DNA from: Exilibacterium sp.
GTDB taxonomy: Bacteria; Pseudomonadota; Gammaproteobacteria; Pseudomonadales; Cellvibrionaceae
NCBI GenBank assembly: GCA_028280195.1
Contig: JANQMH010000005.1
Span: 1 to 64,000 of the forward strand
Direction of reading: 5' to 3'
DNA length: 64,000 nucleotides
Below, piece after piece: positions 27,226 to 36,728 of the stretch. Made by a program: the position numbers and the translations under genes. The notes below the pieces were generated by a model that saw only the letters and a list, made by a program, of their open reading frames with translations, made no database searches and had not been told where the DNA came from. The stretch's first letter is position 1. Each line of letters opens with the position of its first letter.

Positions 27226-28274
27226 GGTTCGGCGTTCCCCCTGGCGGCTGACGGCTTTTTTCTCCCGGCAGCTGGCGGCTCTTTGTCCCCATCAGCTGAA
27301 GGCTCTTTGCCCCCATCAGCTAAAGGCTCTTTTCTTCCAGCAGCTGAAAGCTCCTGCCGCAGGGTCCCGCTCGCCAGCGGGAAACCGAGTTTTTCGCGGG
27401 CGTCGAAGTAGGCTTTTGCCACGCTGCGGGCCAGGGTGCGCACGCGCAGAATGAAGCGCTGGCGCTCGGTCACGGAGATGGCGTGGCGCGCATCCAGCAG
27501 GTTGAAGGCGTGCGAGGCTTTCATCACCAGTTCATAGGCCGGCAGCGGCAGATTCTGCTCCACCAGCCGCACACTTTCCCGCTCGCATACCTCGAAGGTG
27601 TGAAACAGAAAATCCACATCCGCCTGCTCGAAGTTATAGTGTGACATTTCCACTTCGTTTTGGTGGAACACATCGCCGTAACTGACTTTGCCGCCGTCCG
27701 GCCCCAGTGTCCAGGTCAGGTCGAAGATGGAGTCCACCCCCTGCAGATACATGGCGATGCGTTCCAGCCCATAGGTGATCTCGCCGGTAACCGGGTAGCA
27801 CTCCAGGCCGCCGACCTGTTGAAAATAGGTGAACTGGGTGACTTCCATACCGTTGAGCCACACCTCCCAGCCGAGACCCCAGGCGCCGAGGGTGGGGGAT
27901 TCCCAGTTGTCCTCGACAAAGCGGATATCGTGCACGCCGGGGTCGATGCCCAGCTGTCGCAGCGAGTCGAGATACAGCGTCTGGAAATTGTCCGGCGACG
28001 GCTTCAGTACCACCTGGAACTGGTAGTAGTGCTGCAGCCGGTTGGGGTTCTCACCGTAGCGCCCGTCGGTGGGGCGGCGGCAGGGCTGCACATAGGCGCT
28101 GTTCCAGGTCTCCGGGCCGATAGCGCGCAAAAACGTGGCCGGGTGGAAGGTGCCTGCACCCACTTCCATATCCAGCGGCTGCAGCACCACACAGCCGTGG
28201 CCGGCCCAGTACTGCTGCAAAGCCAGAATCAGTCCCTGGAAGGTACTGGCGTCGGGTCGATCGATCTCAGACAC
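27222..28274 (-). CDS. glyQ: Glycyl-tRNA synthetase alpha subunit with repeat-encoded C-terminal tail
   Basis: 350 residues from a GTG start (VSEIDRPD); the open frame continues upstream, but only the GTG gives the family N-terminus and GAGG lies about 12 bases before it. Catalytic-core blocks are intact: [47 protein letters not shown] and the [18 protein letters not shown] stretch. The normal protein end is near residue 308; the last 40 or so residues are an 8-residue repeat of pattern (S/P)A(A/D)G(G/D/R)K(E/K)P. The family is usually about 300-320 residues, so the tail is extra. Forms alpha2beta2 with GlyS. Confidence 0.96.
   Translation of the reverse strand: MSEIDRPDASTFQGLILALQQYWAGHGCVVLQPLDMEVGAGTFHPATFLRAIGPETWNSAYVQPCRRPTDGRYGENPNRLQHYYQFQVVLKPSPDNFQTLYLDSLRQLGIDPGVHDIRFVEDNWESPTLGAWGLGWEVWLNGMEVTQFTYFQQVGGLECYPVTGEITYGLERIAMYLQGVDSIFDLTWTLGPDGGKVSYGDVFHQNEVEMSHYNFEQADVDFLFHTFEVCERESVRLVEQNLPLPAYELVMKASHAFNLLDARHAISVTERQRFILRVRTLARSVAKAYFDAREKLGFPLASGTLRQELSAAGRKEPLADGGKEPSADGDKEPPAAGRKKPSAARGNAEP
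27253..27348. repeat. 24-bp tandem repeat inside the 3' end of glyQ
   Basis: Four consecutive 24-base units start at 27253, 27277, 27301 and 27325, all beginning GGCT(C/T)TTT on the plus strand, with a weaker copy at 27229. The unit reads GGCT, then TTT, CC-rich middle, then GCT(N)AA or GGC. The unit length is a multiple of three and the translated minus strand has no stop, so the array adds 8 residues per copy to GlyQ. A related array lies at 52115. Confidence 0.95.
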
Positions 28275-28320
28275 TGCGGTTACTCGCCTCTTTTTACCCA
28301 CCTGTGGGGTACTCGTGTGC

Positions 28321-28340
28321 GGGCCGCGGCGCTGCGGCCC
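28321..28340 (-). other. Hairpin in the glyQ leader
   Basis: GGGCCGC (28321-28327) pairs with GCGGCCC (28334-28340) around a six-base loop, 47 bases upstream of the glyQ start, downstream of the likely promoter. No T-box features are seen. It may be structural or an attenuator; function unproven. Confidence 0.35.
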
Positions 28341-28356
28341 GTGAACAAAGGGCGCA

Positions 28357-28386
28357 ATTATAGCCCCTGGTCCAATCCAGCACCAA
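28357..28386 (-). promoter_or_regulatory. Candidate promoter of the glyQS-plsC operon
   Basis: On the minus strand, TTGGTG (28381-28386) and a perfect TATAAT (28357-28362) are separated by 18 bases. A start near 28350 gives a leader of about 75 bases to the glyQ GTG. Confidence 0.6.
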
Positions 28387-28524
28387 GGCCGGCTAAGGTG
28401 AATTCGCGCATATTTCAGCGCCGCCCGCGCGCTGTGCCGGTAAACGCAGTGGCGGCAATACAGCCGTTTAGTTGCGGGTTGAATTCCGTTAAGCTGCGGG
28501 GCGTTTTCGAGTGACCGGCGAAAA

Positions 28525-29430
28525 ATGACGACCATGATGACACTGAAAGGCCTGCTGGCGAAAGGCCTGCTGTATTTTACCGCGCTGCTGCCGCTGCCGC
28601 TGAATCGCGCCCTGGGGGCGCTGTTCGGCCGCCTCCATTTCCGCTTGAACACACAGATGAAAAAGGTGACGCAGGAAAATCTGCGCCTGTGCCTGCCGCA
28701 GCTCGAGGCGGATGCCAGGCGCGAGCTTGGCCGCCAGAGCCTGATAGAGACCGGCAGGACGCTGACGGAGACCGGCGCGGTATGGCTGAAACCCTACGCC
28801 TGGCTGCAGCGACATATCGTCGCGGTCAACGGTGGCGAGGCCTTTCGCGAGGCGGTCGGGTCGGGGCGGGGTGTGGTGCTGCTGGCGCCGCACCTGGGCA
28901 ACTGGGAAGTATTGGGCCTGCATATGTCCGATTTCGGCCCGGTCACCTCGCTGTACCAGCCGCCGGAGCTGGGCCTGTTGCAGGATCTGATTCGCCGCGG
29001 CCGCGAGCAGCGCGGTGCCACGCTGGTGCCCACCGACCGCAGCGGCGTCAGCGCCTTGCTGAAAGCGTTGCGTCGCGGCGAGATCGTCGGCATCCTGCCG
29101 GACCAGGTACCGGATCGGGGCAGTGGCGGCGAGTTCGCCGACTTTTTCGGCGTGCCGGCGCTGACCATGACCCTGGCCAACAACCTGATCAAGCGCACCG
29201 GCTGTGCCGTGATCGCCGCCTATGCCCGGCGCGTACCGGGCGGTTTCGAACTCAACTACCTGCGCGCCCACGCGGACATTTACAGCGATAACGACCAGAC
29301 CGCCCTACAGGGCCTCAACCTCAGCGTCGAAGCCTGCGTCAGAGGCGCCCTGAGCCAATACCAATGGGAGTATAAGCGCTTCAAGCGGCAGCCGGAAGGA
29401 AAGTCGCAACCTTATAGATTCAGTCACTAG
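28525..29430 (+). CDS. lpxL: Lipid A biosynthesis acyltransferase (LpxL/HtrB family)
   Basis: 301 residues, inner-membrane enzyme that adds a secondary acyl chain to the lipid A precursor. N-terminal hydrophobic helix, then the catalytic HLGNWE (H-x4-E) and the conserved block [21 protein letters not shown] with the acyl-acceptor site. Three in-frame ATGs lie at 28525, 28534 and 28537; the first is used. Divergent from glyQ. Its stop lies inside the CTAG-type repeat and the gene is convergent with trkH. LpxL versus LpxM is not settled by sequence. Confidence 0.9.
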   Translation: MTTMMTLKGLLAKGLLYFTALLPLPLNRALGALFGRLHFRLNTQMKKVTQENLRLCLPQLEADARRELGRQSLIETGRTLTETGAVWLKPYAWLQRHIVAVNGGEAFREAVGSGRGVVLLAPHLGNWEVLGLHMSDFGPVTSLYQPPELGLLQDLIRRGREQRGATLVPTDRSGVSALLKALRRGEIVGILPDQVPDRGSGGEFADFFGVPALTMTLANNLIKRTGCAVIAAYARRVPGGFELNYLRAHADIYSDNDQTALQGLNLSVEACVRGALSQYQWEYKRFKRQPEGKSQPYRFSH

Positions 29431-29473
29431 TTACTAGAAACTAGCGACTAGTGACTAGTGACTAGTGACTGAA
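29419..29473. repeat. CTAG-type tandem and inverted repeat between lpxL and trkH
   Basis: The 55-base segment has repeats of (A)CTAGTGA, and its ends form a perfect 13-base inverted repeat: TTCAGTCACTAGT (29419-29431) with ACTAGTGACTGAA (29461-29473). The left arm includes the lpxL stop and the right arm ends three bases from the trkH stop. A hairpin here could act as a bidirectional terminator. A weaker CTAG-rich stretch (30926-30958) lies just upstream of trkH. Confidence 0.85.
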
Positions 29474-29475
29474 AC

Positions 29476-30924
29476 CTACCTCCTCCAAAACATTGGTGTG
29501 AATAGCACCAGCAGGGTAAAGACCTCGAGCCGGCCCAGTAGCATGGCGAAACACAGTATCCATTTTGCCGTGGCGTTGAGATCGCCGTAGTGGGCCGCCA
29601 CCCCGCCGAGGCCGGGGCCGAGGTTGTTGATGCAGGCGCCCACCGCCGAGAAGGCGGTGACAAAATCCAGGCCGGTGCCGAGCAGCATCAAAAACATCAC
29701 CATGAAGGCAATCACATAGACGGAGAAAAAGCCCCATACCGCTTCCACTACCCGGTCGGATACGGATTTGCGGCCCAACTTGATCGGTATGACGGCATTG
29801 GGGTGAATCAGCCGCTGGATTTCGCGCAGGCCCTGTTTGCAGATCAGCAGCACGCGGATCACTTTCATACCGCCGCCGGTGGAGCCGGCACAGCCGCCCA
29901 TGAAGGCGAACAGGAACAGCATAAATGGCAGGAAGGTCGGCCAGTTGCTGAAGTCGGCGGTGCCGAAGCCGGTGGTGGTGAGGATGGATACCAGTTCGAA
30001 GCTGCCCTGCAGCGCGCTTTCGGCAAAGCTGTAGGTGCCAGTGGCGGTGAGGTAGGCAGTGGTGACCACCGCGCCGAAGAGAATGCAGGAGGCGTAGAAC
30101 CTGAACTCCGGGTCGAGCAGGTAGTGGCGCAGGCTGCGCTCCTGCCAGCCGAAAAAATGCAGCGCAAAGTTGATGCCGGATAACACCATGAATACCATGC
30201 AGACCAGCATGATGGCGGCGCTGTCGAAGTAGCCGATACTGTCGTCGTGGGTGGAGAAGCCGCCGATGGCAACGGTGGAAAAGGCGTGGCAGATGGCATC
30301 GAAGGCGCTCATGCCGGCAAACCAGTAAGCGAATCCACAGGCGATGGTCAGGCTCAGGTAGATAAAGAACAGCGCCTTGGCGGTCTCGGTAATGCGCGGC
30401 GTCAGCTTGGTGTCCTTGATCGGGCCCGGCGTTTCCGCCCGGTACAGCTGCATACCGCCGATGCCGAGCATCGGCAGAATGGCCACGGCGATCACGATGA
30501 TGCCGATACCGCCGAGCCACTGCAGTTGCTGGCGATAGAACAGAATCGATTTCGGCAGCGTATCGAGACCGGTAATCACTGTGGCGCCGGTGGTGGTCAG
30601 CCCGGACAGCGATTCGAACGCGGCGTTGACAAATGACAGGCCGGGGCTGTGGGAAAACATAAACGGCAGCGACCCGAACAGGCCCAGCACCGACCAGAAC
30701 AGGGCGGTAATCAAAAACCCGTCGCGGGTGCGCAGGTCCTGTTTGCTGTTGTAAACCGGCAGCCACAGCAGCAGGCCGGTGGCAAAGGTAATGGCAAAGG
30801 AGGTCAGAAAGGCGATATGGGCATTGTCCGCAAACCACAGCGATACCAGGATCGGTGGCAGTTGGGTGAGGCTGAACAGCATCAGCAGAATGCCCAGCAC
30901 GCGGAAAATTACGGAGAAATGCAT
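29476..30924 (-). CDS. trkH: Trk potassium uptake protein TrkH
   Basis: 482 residues with about ten or more hydrophobic helices and the repeated P-loop signatures of TrkH/KtrB (for example SLSGLTTTGATVI, TVAIGGFS, ILTTTGFGTADF and PFMLFLFAFMGGCAGSTGGG). Inner-membrane K+ channel-like subunit gated by TrkA. It follows trkA in the same direction with a gap of 79 bases, so the two form a unit. Confidence 0.95.
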   Translation of the reverse strand: MHFSVIFRVLGILLMLFSLTQLPPILVSLWFADNAHIAFLTSFAITFATGLLLWLPVYNSKQDLRTRDGFLITALFWSVLGLFGSLPFMFSHSPGLSFVNAAFESLSGLTTTGATVITGLDTLPKSILFYRQQLQWLGGIGIIVIAVAILPMLGIGGMQLYRAETPGPIKDTKLTPRITETAKALFFIYLSLTIACGFAYWFAGMSAFDAICHAFSTVAIGGFSTHDDSIGYFDSAAIMLVCMVFMVLSGINFALHFFGWQERSLRHYLLDPEFRFYASCILFGAVVTTAYLTATGTYSFAESALQGSFELVSILTTTGFGTADFSNWPTFLPFMLFLFAFMGGCAGSTGGGMKVIRVLLICKQGLREIQRLIHPNAVIPIKLGRKSVSDRVVEAVWGFFSVYVIAFMVMFLMLLGTGLDFVTAFSAVGACINNLGPGLGGVAAHYGDLNATAKWILCFAMLLGRLEVFTLLVLFTPMFWRR

Positions 30925-31003
30925 GTCAGTCTCTAGTTGCCAGTTACTAGTCGCTAGTGTCTTGTTTTATACGCCGCGGGGTAGCCGTTATTAGAAGCTG
31001 CTG

Positions 31004-32389
31004 TTAGAAGAATGTGAAGCCTACCTGGAACAGCCGTTCGATATCGCGGGTGTGTTTTTTGTCGATCAGGAATACGATGACATGATCGCCGGTTTCCACC
31101 ACCACGTCGTCGTGGGCGATGATTACCTGGCTGCCCTGGGGGCTCTCGCGCACAATGGCGCCGACATTGGCGCCGTCCGGCAGGTCGATGTCCTCGATCG
31201 ATTTGCCCACGACCTTCGAGGAGCGGCTGTCGCCGTGGGCGATGACTTCGATGGCTTCGGCCGCGCCGCGCCGCAGTGAGTGCACATTGACCATATCGCC
31301 GCGCCGCACATGGGTGAGCAGGCTGCCGATGGTGGTCTGTTGCGGCGAGATGGCGATATCGATCTCGCCGCCCTGCACCAGGTCCACATAGGCGGGGTTG
31401 TTGATCAGGCACATCACTTTGCGCGCGCCGAGGCGCTTGGCCAGCATCGACGCCATGACATTGGCCTCGTCGTCGTTGGTCAGGGCCAGGAACACATCGG
31501 TGTCTTCGATATTTTCCTCCAGCAGCAGGTCCTGGTCGGAGGCGCTGCCGTGCAAGACGATGGCGTGTTCCAGCTGCTCCGACAGGTACTTGCAGCGCGC
31601 CGCGTGGTACTCGATCAGCTTGACCGAGTAGCGCGCCTCCAGCTTGCGCGCCAGGCGCAGGCCGATATTGCCGCCACCGGCGACGATCAGCCGCCGGTAG
31701 GGGCTTTCGAGGCGCCGCAGTTCGCTCATCACTGCGCGGATATCGGATTTGGCGGCGATGAAAAAGACCTCGTCGTCGGCCTCGATAAGCGTCGAGCCCT
31801 CCGGCGTGATGGGGCGGTCGCGGCGGTAGATGGCGGCTACCCGGGTGTCTACCGAGGGCATGTGCTGGCGCAGGAAACGCAGCTCCTGGCCCACCAGCGG
31901 GCCACCGTAGTAAGCCCTTACTGCCACCAGCTGCACCCGGCCTTCGGCAAAGTCCAGCACCTGCAGGGCGCCGGGGTGCTCTATCAGCCTGAAGACGTAA
32001 TTGGAGACCAGCTGCTCGGGGCTGATCAGCACGTCGATGGGAATCGAATCTTCCCGGAACAGCCGCGGCTGCGCCAGGTAGGCGGTGGAGCGCACGCGGG
32101 CGATTTTGGTGGGGGTGCTGAACAGGCTGTGGGCCACCTGGCAGGCGATCATATTGATTTCGTCGTTATTGGTAACCGCCACCAGCAGGTCCGCGTCCTC
32201 TATGCCCCCCTGCACCAGCACATCGGGGTGCGAGCCCTCACCGGCCACCACACCGATATCGATGCGGTCGCACAGTTCGCGCAGGCGCGACTCATTGCTG
32301 TCGATCACGGTGATATCGTTGGCTTCGCTGGCGAGGTTTTCCGCCAGGGTTCCCCCAACCTGTCCGGCCCCTAGAATAATGATTTTCAT
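31004..32389 (-). CDS. trkA: Trk system potassium transporter regulatory subunit TrkA
   Basis: 461 residues in two copies of an RCK unit: Rossmann NAD-binding domains beginning [13 protein letters not shown] and [13 protein letters not shown], each followed by a TrkA-C domain. Peripheral membrane protein that binds NAD(H)/ATP and regulates TrkH. The start follows rsmB by 14 bases, so it belongs to the def-fmt-rsmB-trkA-trkH run, a typical gammaproteobacterial order. Confidence 0.96.
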   Translation of the reverse strand: MKIIILGAGQVGGTLAENLASEANDITVIDSNESRLRELCDRIDIGVVAGEGSHPDVLVQGGIEDADLLVAVTNNDEINMIACQVAHSLFSTPTKIARVRSTAYLAQPRLFREDSIPIDVLISPEQLVSNYVFRLIEHPGALQVLDFAEGRVQLVAVRAYYGGPLVGQELRFLRQHMPSVDTRVAAIYRRDRPITPEGSTLIEADDEVFFIAAKSDIRAVMSELRRLESPYRRLIVAGGGNIGLRLARKLEARYSVKLIEYHAARCKYLSEQLEHAIVLHGSASDQDLLLEENIEDTDVFLALTNDDEANVMASMLAKRLGARKVMCLINNPAYVDLVQGGEIDIAISPQQTTIGSLLTHVRRGDMVNVHSLRRGAAEAIEVIAHGDSRSSKVVGKSIEDIDLPDGANVGAIVRESPQGSQVIIAHDDVVVETGDHVIVFLIDKKHTRDIERLFQVGFTFF

Positions 32390-32403
32390 GGTCGTGACGG
32401 ACC

Positions 32404-33723
32404 TTAACCCATCTGTTTATCGTTGTAGACCAGTTTTTTCAGTCGCGCATAGTAAAAGCCGTCGTGTCCGCCGACCTGCGGCAGCAGCTGCCGTCCAAAC
32501 GGCTGCGCCAGGCCCCAGGGCGCATCGATTTTGTCTTCACGGGCGTCCGCGGTAGCGGCGATGAACTTCCCGACCACGGCGGTGTTTTCCGCGGGCATAA
32601 TCGAACAGGTGGCGTAGACCAGGATGCCGCCGGGAGCCAGCAGCGGCCAAAGCGCGCGCAGCAGCTGCAACTGCAGTGCGGCCATGGCGTCGATATCGGT
32701 GCGGCCGCGCAACAGCTTGATATCCGGGTGGCGGCGTATGACGCCGGTGGCCGAGCAGGGGGCGTCCAGCAGAATGCGCTCGAACGCCGGCCCCTGCCAC
32801 CACTGCTGCGGTTCGGCGGCATCGCCGCAGATCAGCTGCGCGCTCAGTTGCAGGCGATCGAGGTTATGCGCCACCCGGGCCAGACGGCCCCGATCCATAT
32901 CCACGGCCACCAATTGCCCGAGTGCCGGCTGCGACTCGAGGATATGGCCGGTCTTGCCGCCGGGCGCGCAACAGGCGTCCAGCACCCGCTGGCCCGGCTG
33001 CAGTTGCAACAGTGGCGCCGCCAACTGCGCCGCTTCGTCCTGCACACTTACCTCGCCGGCATCGAAACCCGGCAGTTCGCCGACGTCTGCCGCCCGGTCC
33101 AGGGTGATGCCGGTGGCGCTGAACGGGGTGGGCCTGCCGCTTAGGCCCCGATCTGCCAGGTGCTGCTGCCATTGCGCAGGGCTGGTGCGCCGGGTATTGA
33201 TGCGCAGTGTCAACGGCGGGTGATCGTTGTTGGCGGCGAATATCGCCGGCGCCTGTTGCGGCCAGGCGCTGCCGATGGCCTCTATCATCCAGGCGGGATG
33301 GGCGAGCCGGTATTCCGGATCGCTTTCGAGTATCTCCAGCAGCGCCGCGCGCTCGCGTTGAAAGCGCCGCAATACGCCGTTGACCAGGCGACTGGCCCAG
33401 TCTTTTTTGATGTGTCGGGTAACGTTGACGCTGGCACTGATGGCGGCGTGGTCGGGGATGCGGGTATATATCAACTGATACAGGCCGCTGATCAGCACCG
33501 CGCGGATATCGCTGTCTTTGGCCTTCAGCGGCTTTGCCAGCAGTCGCCCCAATATGCAGTCGAGCTGCGGGTACCAGCGCGCGCTGCCATAGCAGAGTTC
33601 CTGCACCAGCCCGCTGTCTCTGGCCTCAACCTGTTGCAGCGCCTGCGGCAGGACACTGGCCAGGGAACGGCCGCGGCGGATGACCTGTGCCAGGGCGGTG
33701 GTGGCGGCGGTGCGCGGGTCCAT
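32404..33723 (-). CDS. rsmB: 16S rRNA m5C967 methyltransferase RsmB
   Basis: 439 residues: N-terminal NusB-like RNA-binding region (about 1-150), then an S-adenosylmethionine domain with CCAPGGKT and the catalytic pair of cysteines in [17 protein letters not shown] and CSIMPAEN. Methylates C967 of 16S rRNA. It is cotranscribed with fmt, three bases downstream of the fmt stop. Confidence 0.96.
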   Translation of the reverse strand: MDPRTAATTALAQVIRRGRSLASVLPQALQQVEARDSGLVQELCYGSARWYPQLDCILGRLLAKPLKAKDSDIRAVLISGLYQLIYTRIPDHAAISASVNVTRHIKKDWASRLVNGVLRRFQRERAALLEILESDPEYRLAHPAWMIEAIGSAWPQQAPAIFAANNDHPPLTLRINTRRTSPAQWQQHLADRGLSGRPTPFSATGITLDRAADVGELPGFDAGEVSVQDEAAQLAAPLLQLQPGQRVLDACCAPGGKTGHILESQPALGQLVAVDMDRGRLARVAHNLDRLQLSAQLICGDAAEPQQWWQGPAFERILLDAPCSATGVIRRHPDIKLLRGRTDIDAMAALQLQLLRALWPLLAPGGILVYATCSIMPAENTAVVGKFIAATADAREDKIDAPWGLAQPFGRQLLPQVGGHDGFYYARLKKLVYNDKQMG

Positions 33724-33726
33724 GGA

Positions 33727-34674
33727 TCAGGTCAGCACCCGGCCCGCAGAGAACAGATCGGCATAGCCGTTCAGCACCTCGGCGGCGGGCAGGGCCTTTT
33801 TGCCCGGCAGCTGCAGGCGGCTGAGGCTCAGGGCATGCTCGCCGCAGGCCACCAGAATACCGCCGGCATCGGCCTTGATCAGGGTGCCCGGCGTTTCGCC
33901 GTGGGGCAGCTTTACCGGCCTGGCGGCGTGGATGCGCAGGCGCTGGTTGCCGATTTGGGTATGGCAGACGGGAAAGGGGTGAAAGGCGCGAATCTGCCGG
34001 TCAAGCTGAGCGGCCGGGCGATGCCAGTCGATAGCTGCCTCCTGTTTGCTGATTTTACCGGCGTAGCACGACAGGCTGTCGTCCTGGGCCTGTCCCACCG
34101 CCTCACCGCCGGCCAGTTGCCGCAATGCCTGCAGCAGGGCCGGCACACCCACTTCTACCAGGCGCGCCTCGAGGTTGGCGGCGGTGTCGTCAGCGGCAAT
34201 CGGGCAGGCGGCTTTGAGCAGCATGGCACCGGTATCGAGCCCGGCATCCATCTGCATGATGGTCACGCCGCTCTCCCGGTCACCGGCCTCCAGCGCGCGC
34301 TGAATCGGCGCCGCGCCGCGCCAGCGCGGCAGCAGCGAGGCGTGCACATTGATACAGCCGAGAGGTGGAATGTCCAATACCGCCTGAGGCAGCAGCAGCC
34401 CGTAGGCCACCACCACCATAATATCAGCGCCCAAATCCCGCAGTTGCTGCTGTGCTGCGGCCGTCTTCAGTGTCGCCGGCTGGTAAACCGGCAGATTGCT
34501 GTCCAGCGCCAGTTGTTTGACCGGGCTCGCCTGCAGCTTTTTACCGCGTCCGGCGGGGCGGTCCGGTTGGGTATAGACTGCGAGCAGGCGGTGGGGGCTG
34601 TCCAGCAGGGCGTGGAGGTGGCGGGCGGCGAAGTTGGGGGTGCCGGCGAAGATGATACGCAGTGCGGGGCTCAT
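33727..34674 (-). CDS. fmt: Methionyl-tRNA formyltransferase
   Basis: 315 residues. Formyl-transferase domain with the conserved HASLLPRWRGAAPIQRA (His and Asn in the active region) and the C-terminal OB-like domain. Formylates initiator Met-tRNA; partner of the deformylase gene upstream (def). A 120-base gap with a long inverted repeat separates the two. Then rsmB follows closely. Confidence 0.96.
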   Translation of the reverse strand: MSPALRIIFAGTPNFAARHLHALLDSPHRLLAVYTQPDRPAGRGKKLQASPVKQLALDSNLPVYQPATLKTAAAQQQLRDLGADIMVVVAYGLLLPQAVLDIPPLGCINVHASLLPRWRGAAPIQRALEAGDRESGVTIMQMDAGLDTGAMLLKAACPIAADDTAANLEARLVEVGVPALLQALRQLAGGEAVGQAQDDSLSCYAGKISKQEAAIDWHRPAAQLDRQIRAFHPFPVCHTQIGNQRLRIHAARPVKLPHGETPGTLIKADAGGILVACGEHALSLSRLQLPGKKALPAAEVLNGYADLFSAGRVLT

Positions 34675-34692
34675 AGGCTGCTGGGGAGTTGA

Positions 34693-34788
34693 GGGAAAAG
34701 GGAAAAGGGAAAAGGGAAAAGTTTGGCTGAGGTGGTTGGGCTCAGCGCCGGCGCAAATACTTTTCCCTTTTCCCTTGTCACTTTTCCC
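34693..34788. repeat. G3A4 heptamer array with matching inverted array, between fmt and def
   Basis: Four exact GGGAAAA copies (34693-34720) face TTTTCCC copies at 34761-34774 and 34782-34788. AAGGGAAAAGGGAAAAGT (34705-34722) is perfectly complementary to 34759-34776, an 18-base stem with a 36-base loop containing a GCGCCGGCGC palindrome. The hairpin lies in the def-fmt gap and could form on either strand. Confidence 0.9.
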
Positions 34789-34794
34789 TGTCTC

Positions 34795-35301
34795 CTAAGC
34801 CCTGATCTTCTGCTGCTTCTCCAGCTTCTTGCGAATCCGCTGGCGCTTGATCTGCGACAGGTAGTCGACAAACAGCTTGCCGTCCAGGTGATCCCTCTCG
34901 TGCTGTATGCACACCGCCAGCAGGCCGTCGGGCTCCAGGGTAAAAGGCTTGCCGTCGCGGTCCAGGGCGCGCACGCGGATATGCTGCGGGCGGGTTACCG
35001 ACTCGTAGTGGCCGGGCACTGACAGGCAGCCCTCATCGTACTCGTGCAGGGTCTGGTCGAGCACTTCGATCTCGGGGTTGATGAACACCAGCGGCTGGTT
35101 TTTCTCCTCGGAGATATCGATCACCACAATCTGCTTGTGCACATTCACCTGGGTGGCGGCCAGGCCGATACCGGGGGCCGCGTACATGGTTTCGAACATG
35201 TCGTCGACCAGTCGCCGCACGCTGTCGTCTACCTCAACCACTTTTTTAGCCGTGGTACGCAGACGCGGATCGGGAAATTCCAGAATATCTAATATAGCCA
35301 T
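34795..35301 (-). CDS. def: Peptide deformylase
   Basis: 168 residues, usual length. All three metal motifs are present: [16 protein letters not shown] and [12 protein letters not shown] (HExxH type). Removes the formyl group from new proteins using Fe2+ or Zn2+. ATG start. Divergent from the LysM gene and first of the def-fmt-rsmB-trkA-trkH run. Confidence 0.97.
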   Translation of the reverse strand: MAILDILEFPDPRLRTTAKKVVEVDDSVRRLVDDMFETMYAAPGIGLAATQVNVHKQIVVIDISEEKNQPLVFINPEIEVLDQTLHEYDEGCLSVPGHYESVTRPQHIRVRALDRDGKPFTLEPDGLLAVCIQHERDHLDGKLFVDYLSQIKRQRIRKKLEKQQKIRA

Positions 35302-35507
35302 GGGGGTCTGAAACTGGTCCTTTGTGACAAACTTCTAGTAAAAAGGTAACAACCGCTGCTAACATTATGATCAATCAGCAATTAAGAGACAGATCTGGGG
35401 GCGAAGCCCGACTCTCTCAAGCCCCGTGAACGGAACCAGAGAAGAAAATCCTCGGGCCATTATAACGTCTACCAGCCCGTGGGCCGAATACAACAGGACC
35501 GGTTTCT

Positions 35508-36551
35508 ATGAAAAAAACACTACTAGGCCTGCTGACGGCGTCCCTTGTGGCTTTTTCCGCCTGGGCGCAGGAGGCGCTGTTAAAACCCGACCATCCCGAC
35601 CGCTATACGGTGAGAAAAGGCGATACGCTGTGGGATATTTCCGACAAGTTTCTGCAAAACCCCTGGATGTGGCCGGAAATCTGGCATGTCAATCCACAGA
35701 TATCCAATCCGCACCTGATCTTTCCCGGCGATACCATCTCCCTGATTTACATTGGCGACCAGCCGCGCCTGACGGTTGAGCGCGGGCCGCGGCCGATGAA
35801 GATGAGCCCCGGCGATACCAAACTGTCGCCGTCGATCCATGTGCTGCCGCTGGGCGATGCCATCCCCGCAATTCCGCTGGACGAGATCGACAATTTCCTC
35901 TCCCGCAGCCGCATTCTCGATCCGGGCGAGCTGGACCAGGCGCCGCACGTTGTCGCCGCCCAGGGCGGGCGCCTGATCGTCGGTGCCGGCGACACGCTGT
36001 ACGCGCGCGGTGAATTTGCCGGTGATGTGCCGGTTTACGGGGTGTACCGCGAGGGCGATGTCTATGTCGATCCCGAAACCGAGGAGGTGCTGGGCTACCA
36101 GGCGCTGGATATCGGCACCGCCAAGTACCGCGCCCTGGAAAACGATATCGCCACGCTGTCGGTAACCCGCACTAATCAGGAAATACGTATCAGGGACCGC
36201 TTATTGCCTCACGAGGAGCGCTCCGTAGAGTCGACCTTCTTCCCCTCGCCCCCCGATGCCGATATCGATGGCCTGATTATGGCGGTCGAGGGCGGCGTCA
36301 CCCAGGTGGGTAAAATGGACGTGGTGATATTGAATCGCGGCGAGCGCGAGGGCCTGGATACCGGTGATGTGCTGGCGATTTATAAAAAGGGCAAGCAGGT
36401 TAGGGACCGGGTGGTGGGCGATACCGTGACCCTGCCCGACGAAAGGGCCGGCCTGCTGATGGTGTTCCGCACTTTTGAGAAGATGAGTTTTGGGCTGGTG
36501 CTGGAGTCCGATCAGCCGCTGGCTGTTAACGACAAAGTGCGCAAGCCCTGA
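35508..36551 (+). CDS. LysM-domain exported protein
   Basis: 347 residues. Signal peptide about 1-20 (ending AWAQE), then one LysM domain at about 29-80 (YTVRKGDTLWDISDKFLQNPWMWPEIW) that binds peptidoglycan, then a mainly beta region of unknown role. This protein is regularly found next to def and dprA in gammaproteobacteria and is annotated only as a LysM protein. It stands alone between a divergent def and dprA. Confidence 0.9.
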   Translation: MKKTLLGLLTASLVAFSAWAQEALLKPDHPDRYTVRKGDTLWDISDKFLQNPWMWPEIWHVNPQISNPHLIFPGDTISLIYIGDQPRLTVERGPRPMKMSPGDTKLSPSIHVLPLGDAIPAIPLDEIDNFLSRSRILDPGELDQAPHVVAAQGGRLIVGAGDTLYARGEFAGDVPVYGVYREGDVYVDPETEEVLGYQALDIGTAKYRALENDIATLSVTRTNQEIRIRDRLLPHEERSVESTFFPSPPDADIDGLIMAVEGGVTQVGKMDVVILNRGEREGLDTGDVLAIYKKGKQVRDRVVGDTVTLPDERAGLLMVFRTFEKMSFGLVLESDQPLAVNDKVRKP

Positions 36552-36624
36552 ACGAAAGGCGCCGCCGTGCTCGATTCGGCGCGGTTATAGGCGCGCCACA
36601 GTTTTTCCGTGTCGCCCTCTGACA

Positions 36625-36667
36625 GGGGCCGGCGTCATTCCAATAAAGCGAAAATGACGCCGGCCCC
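36625..36667. terminator. Strong 15-bp hairpin downstream of the LysM gene
   Basis: GGGGCCGGCGTCATT (36625-36639) is perfectly complementary to 36653-36667, loop of 13 bases. It lies 74 bases after the LysM stop and 62 before dprA. There is no T-tract after it, so it could be an unusual terminator or a mobile palindromic element. Confidence 0.6.
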
Positions 36668-36728
36668 GATCGGTTATACCTCGATCGTGCTATGATTCGG
36701 CCTTCCAATACGCTTCAGGGATGAATGT

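Noticed and set aside
28275-28652. N-terminal extension of glyQ upstream of the GTG
   Set aside because: The extra 126 residues are basic and low in complexity, unlike any GlyQ, and cover the likely promoter TATAAT.
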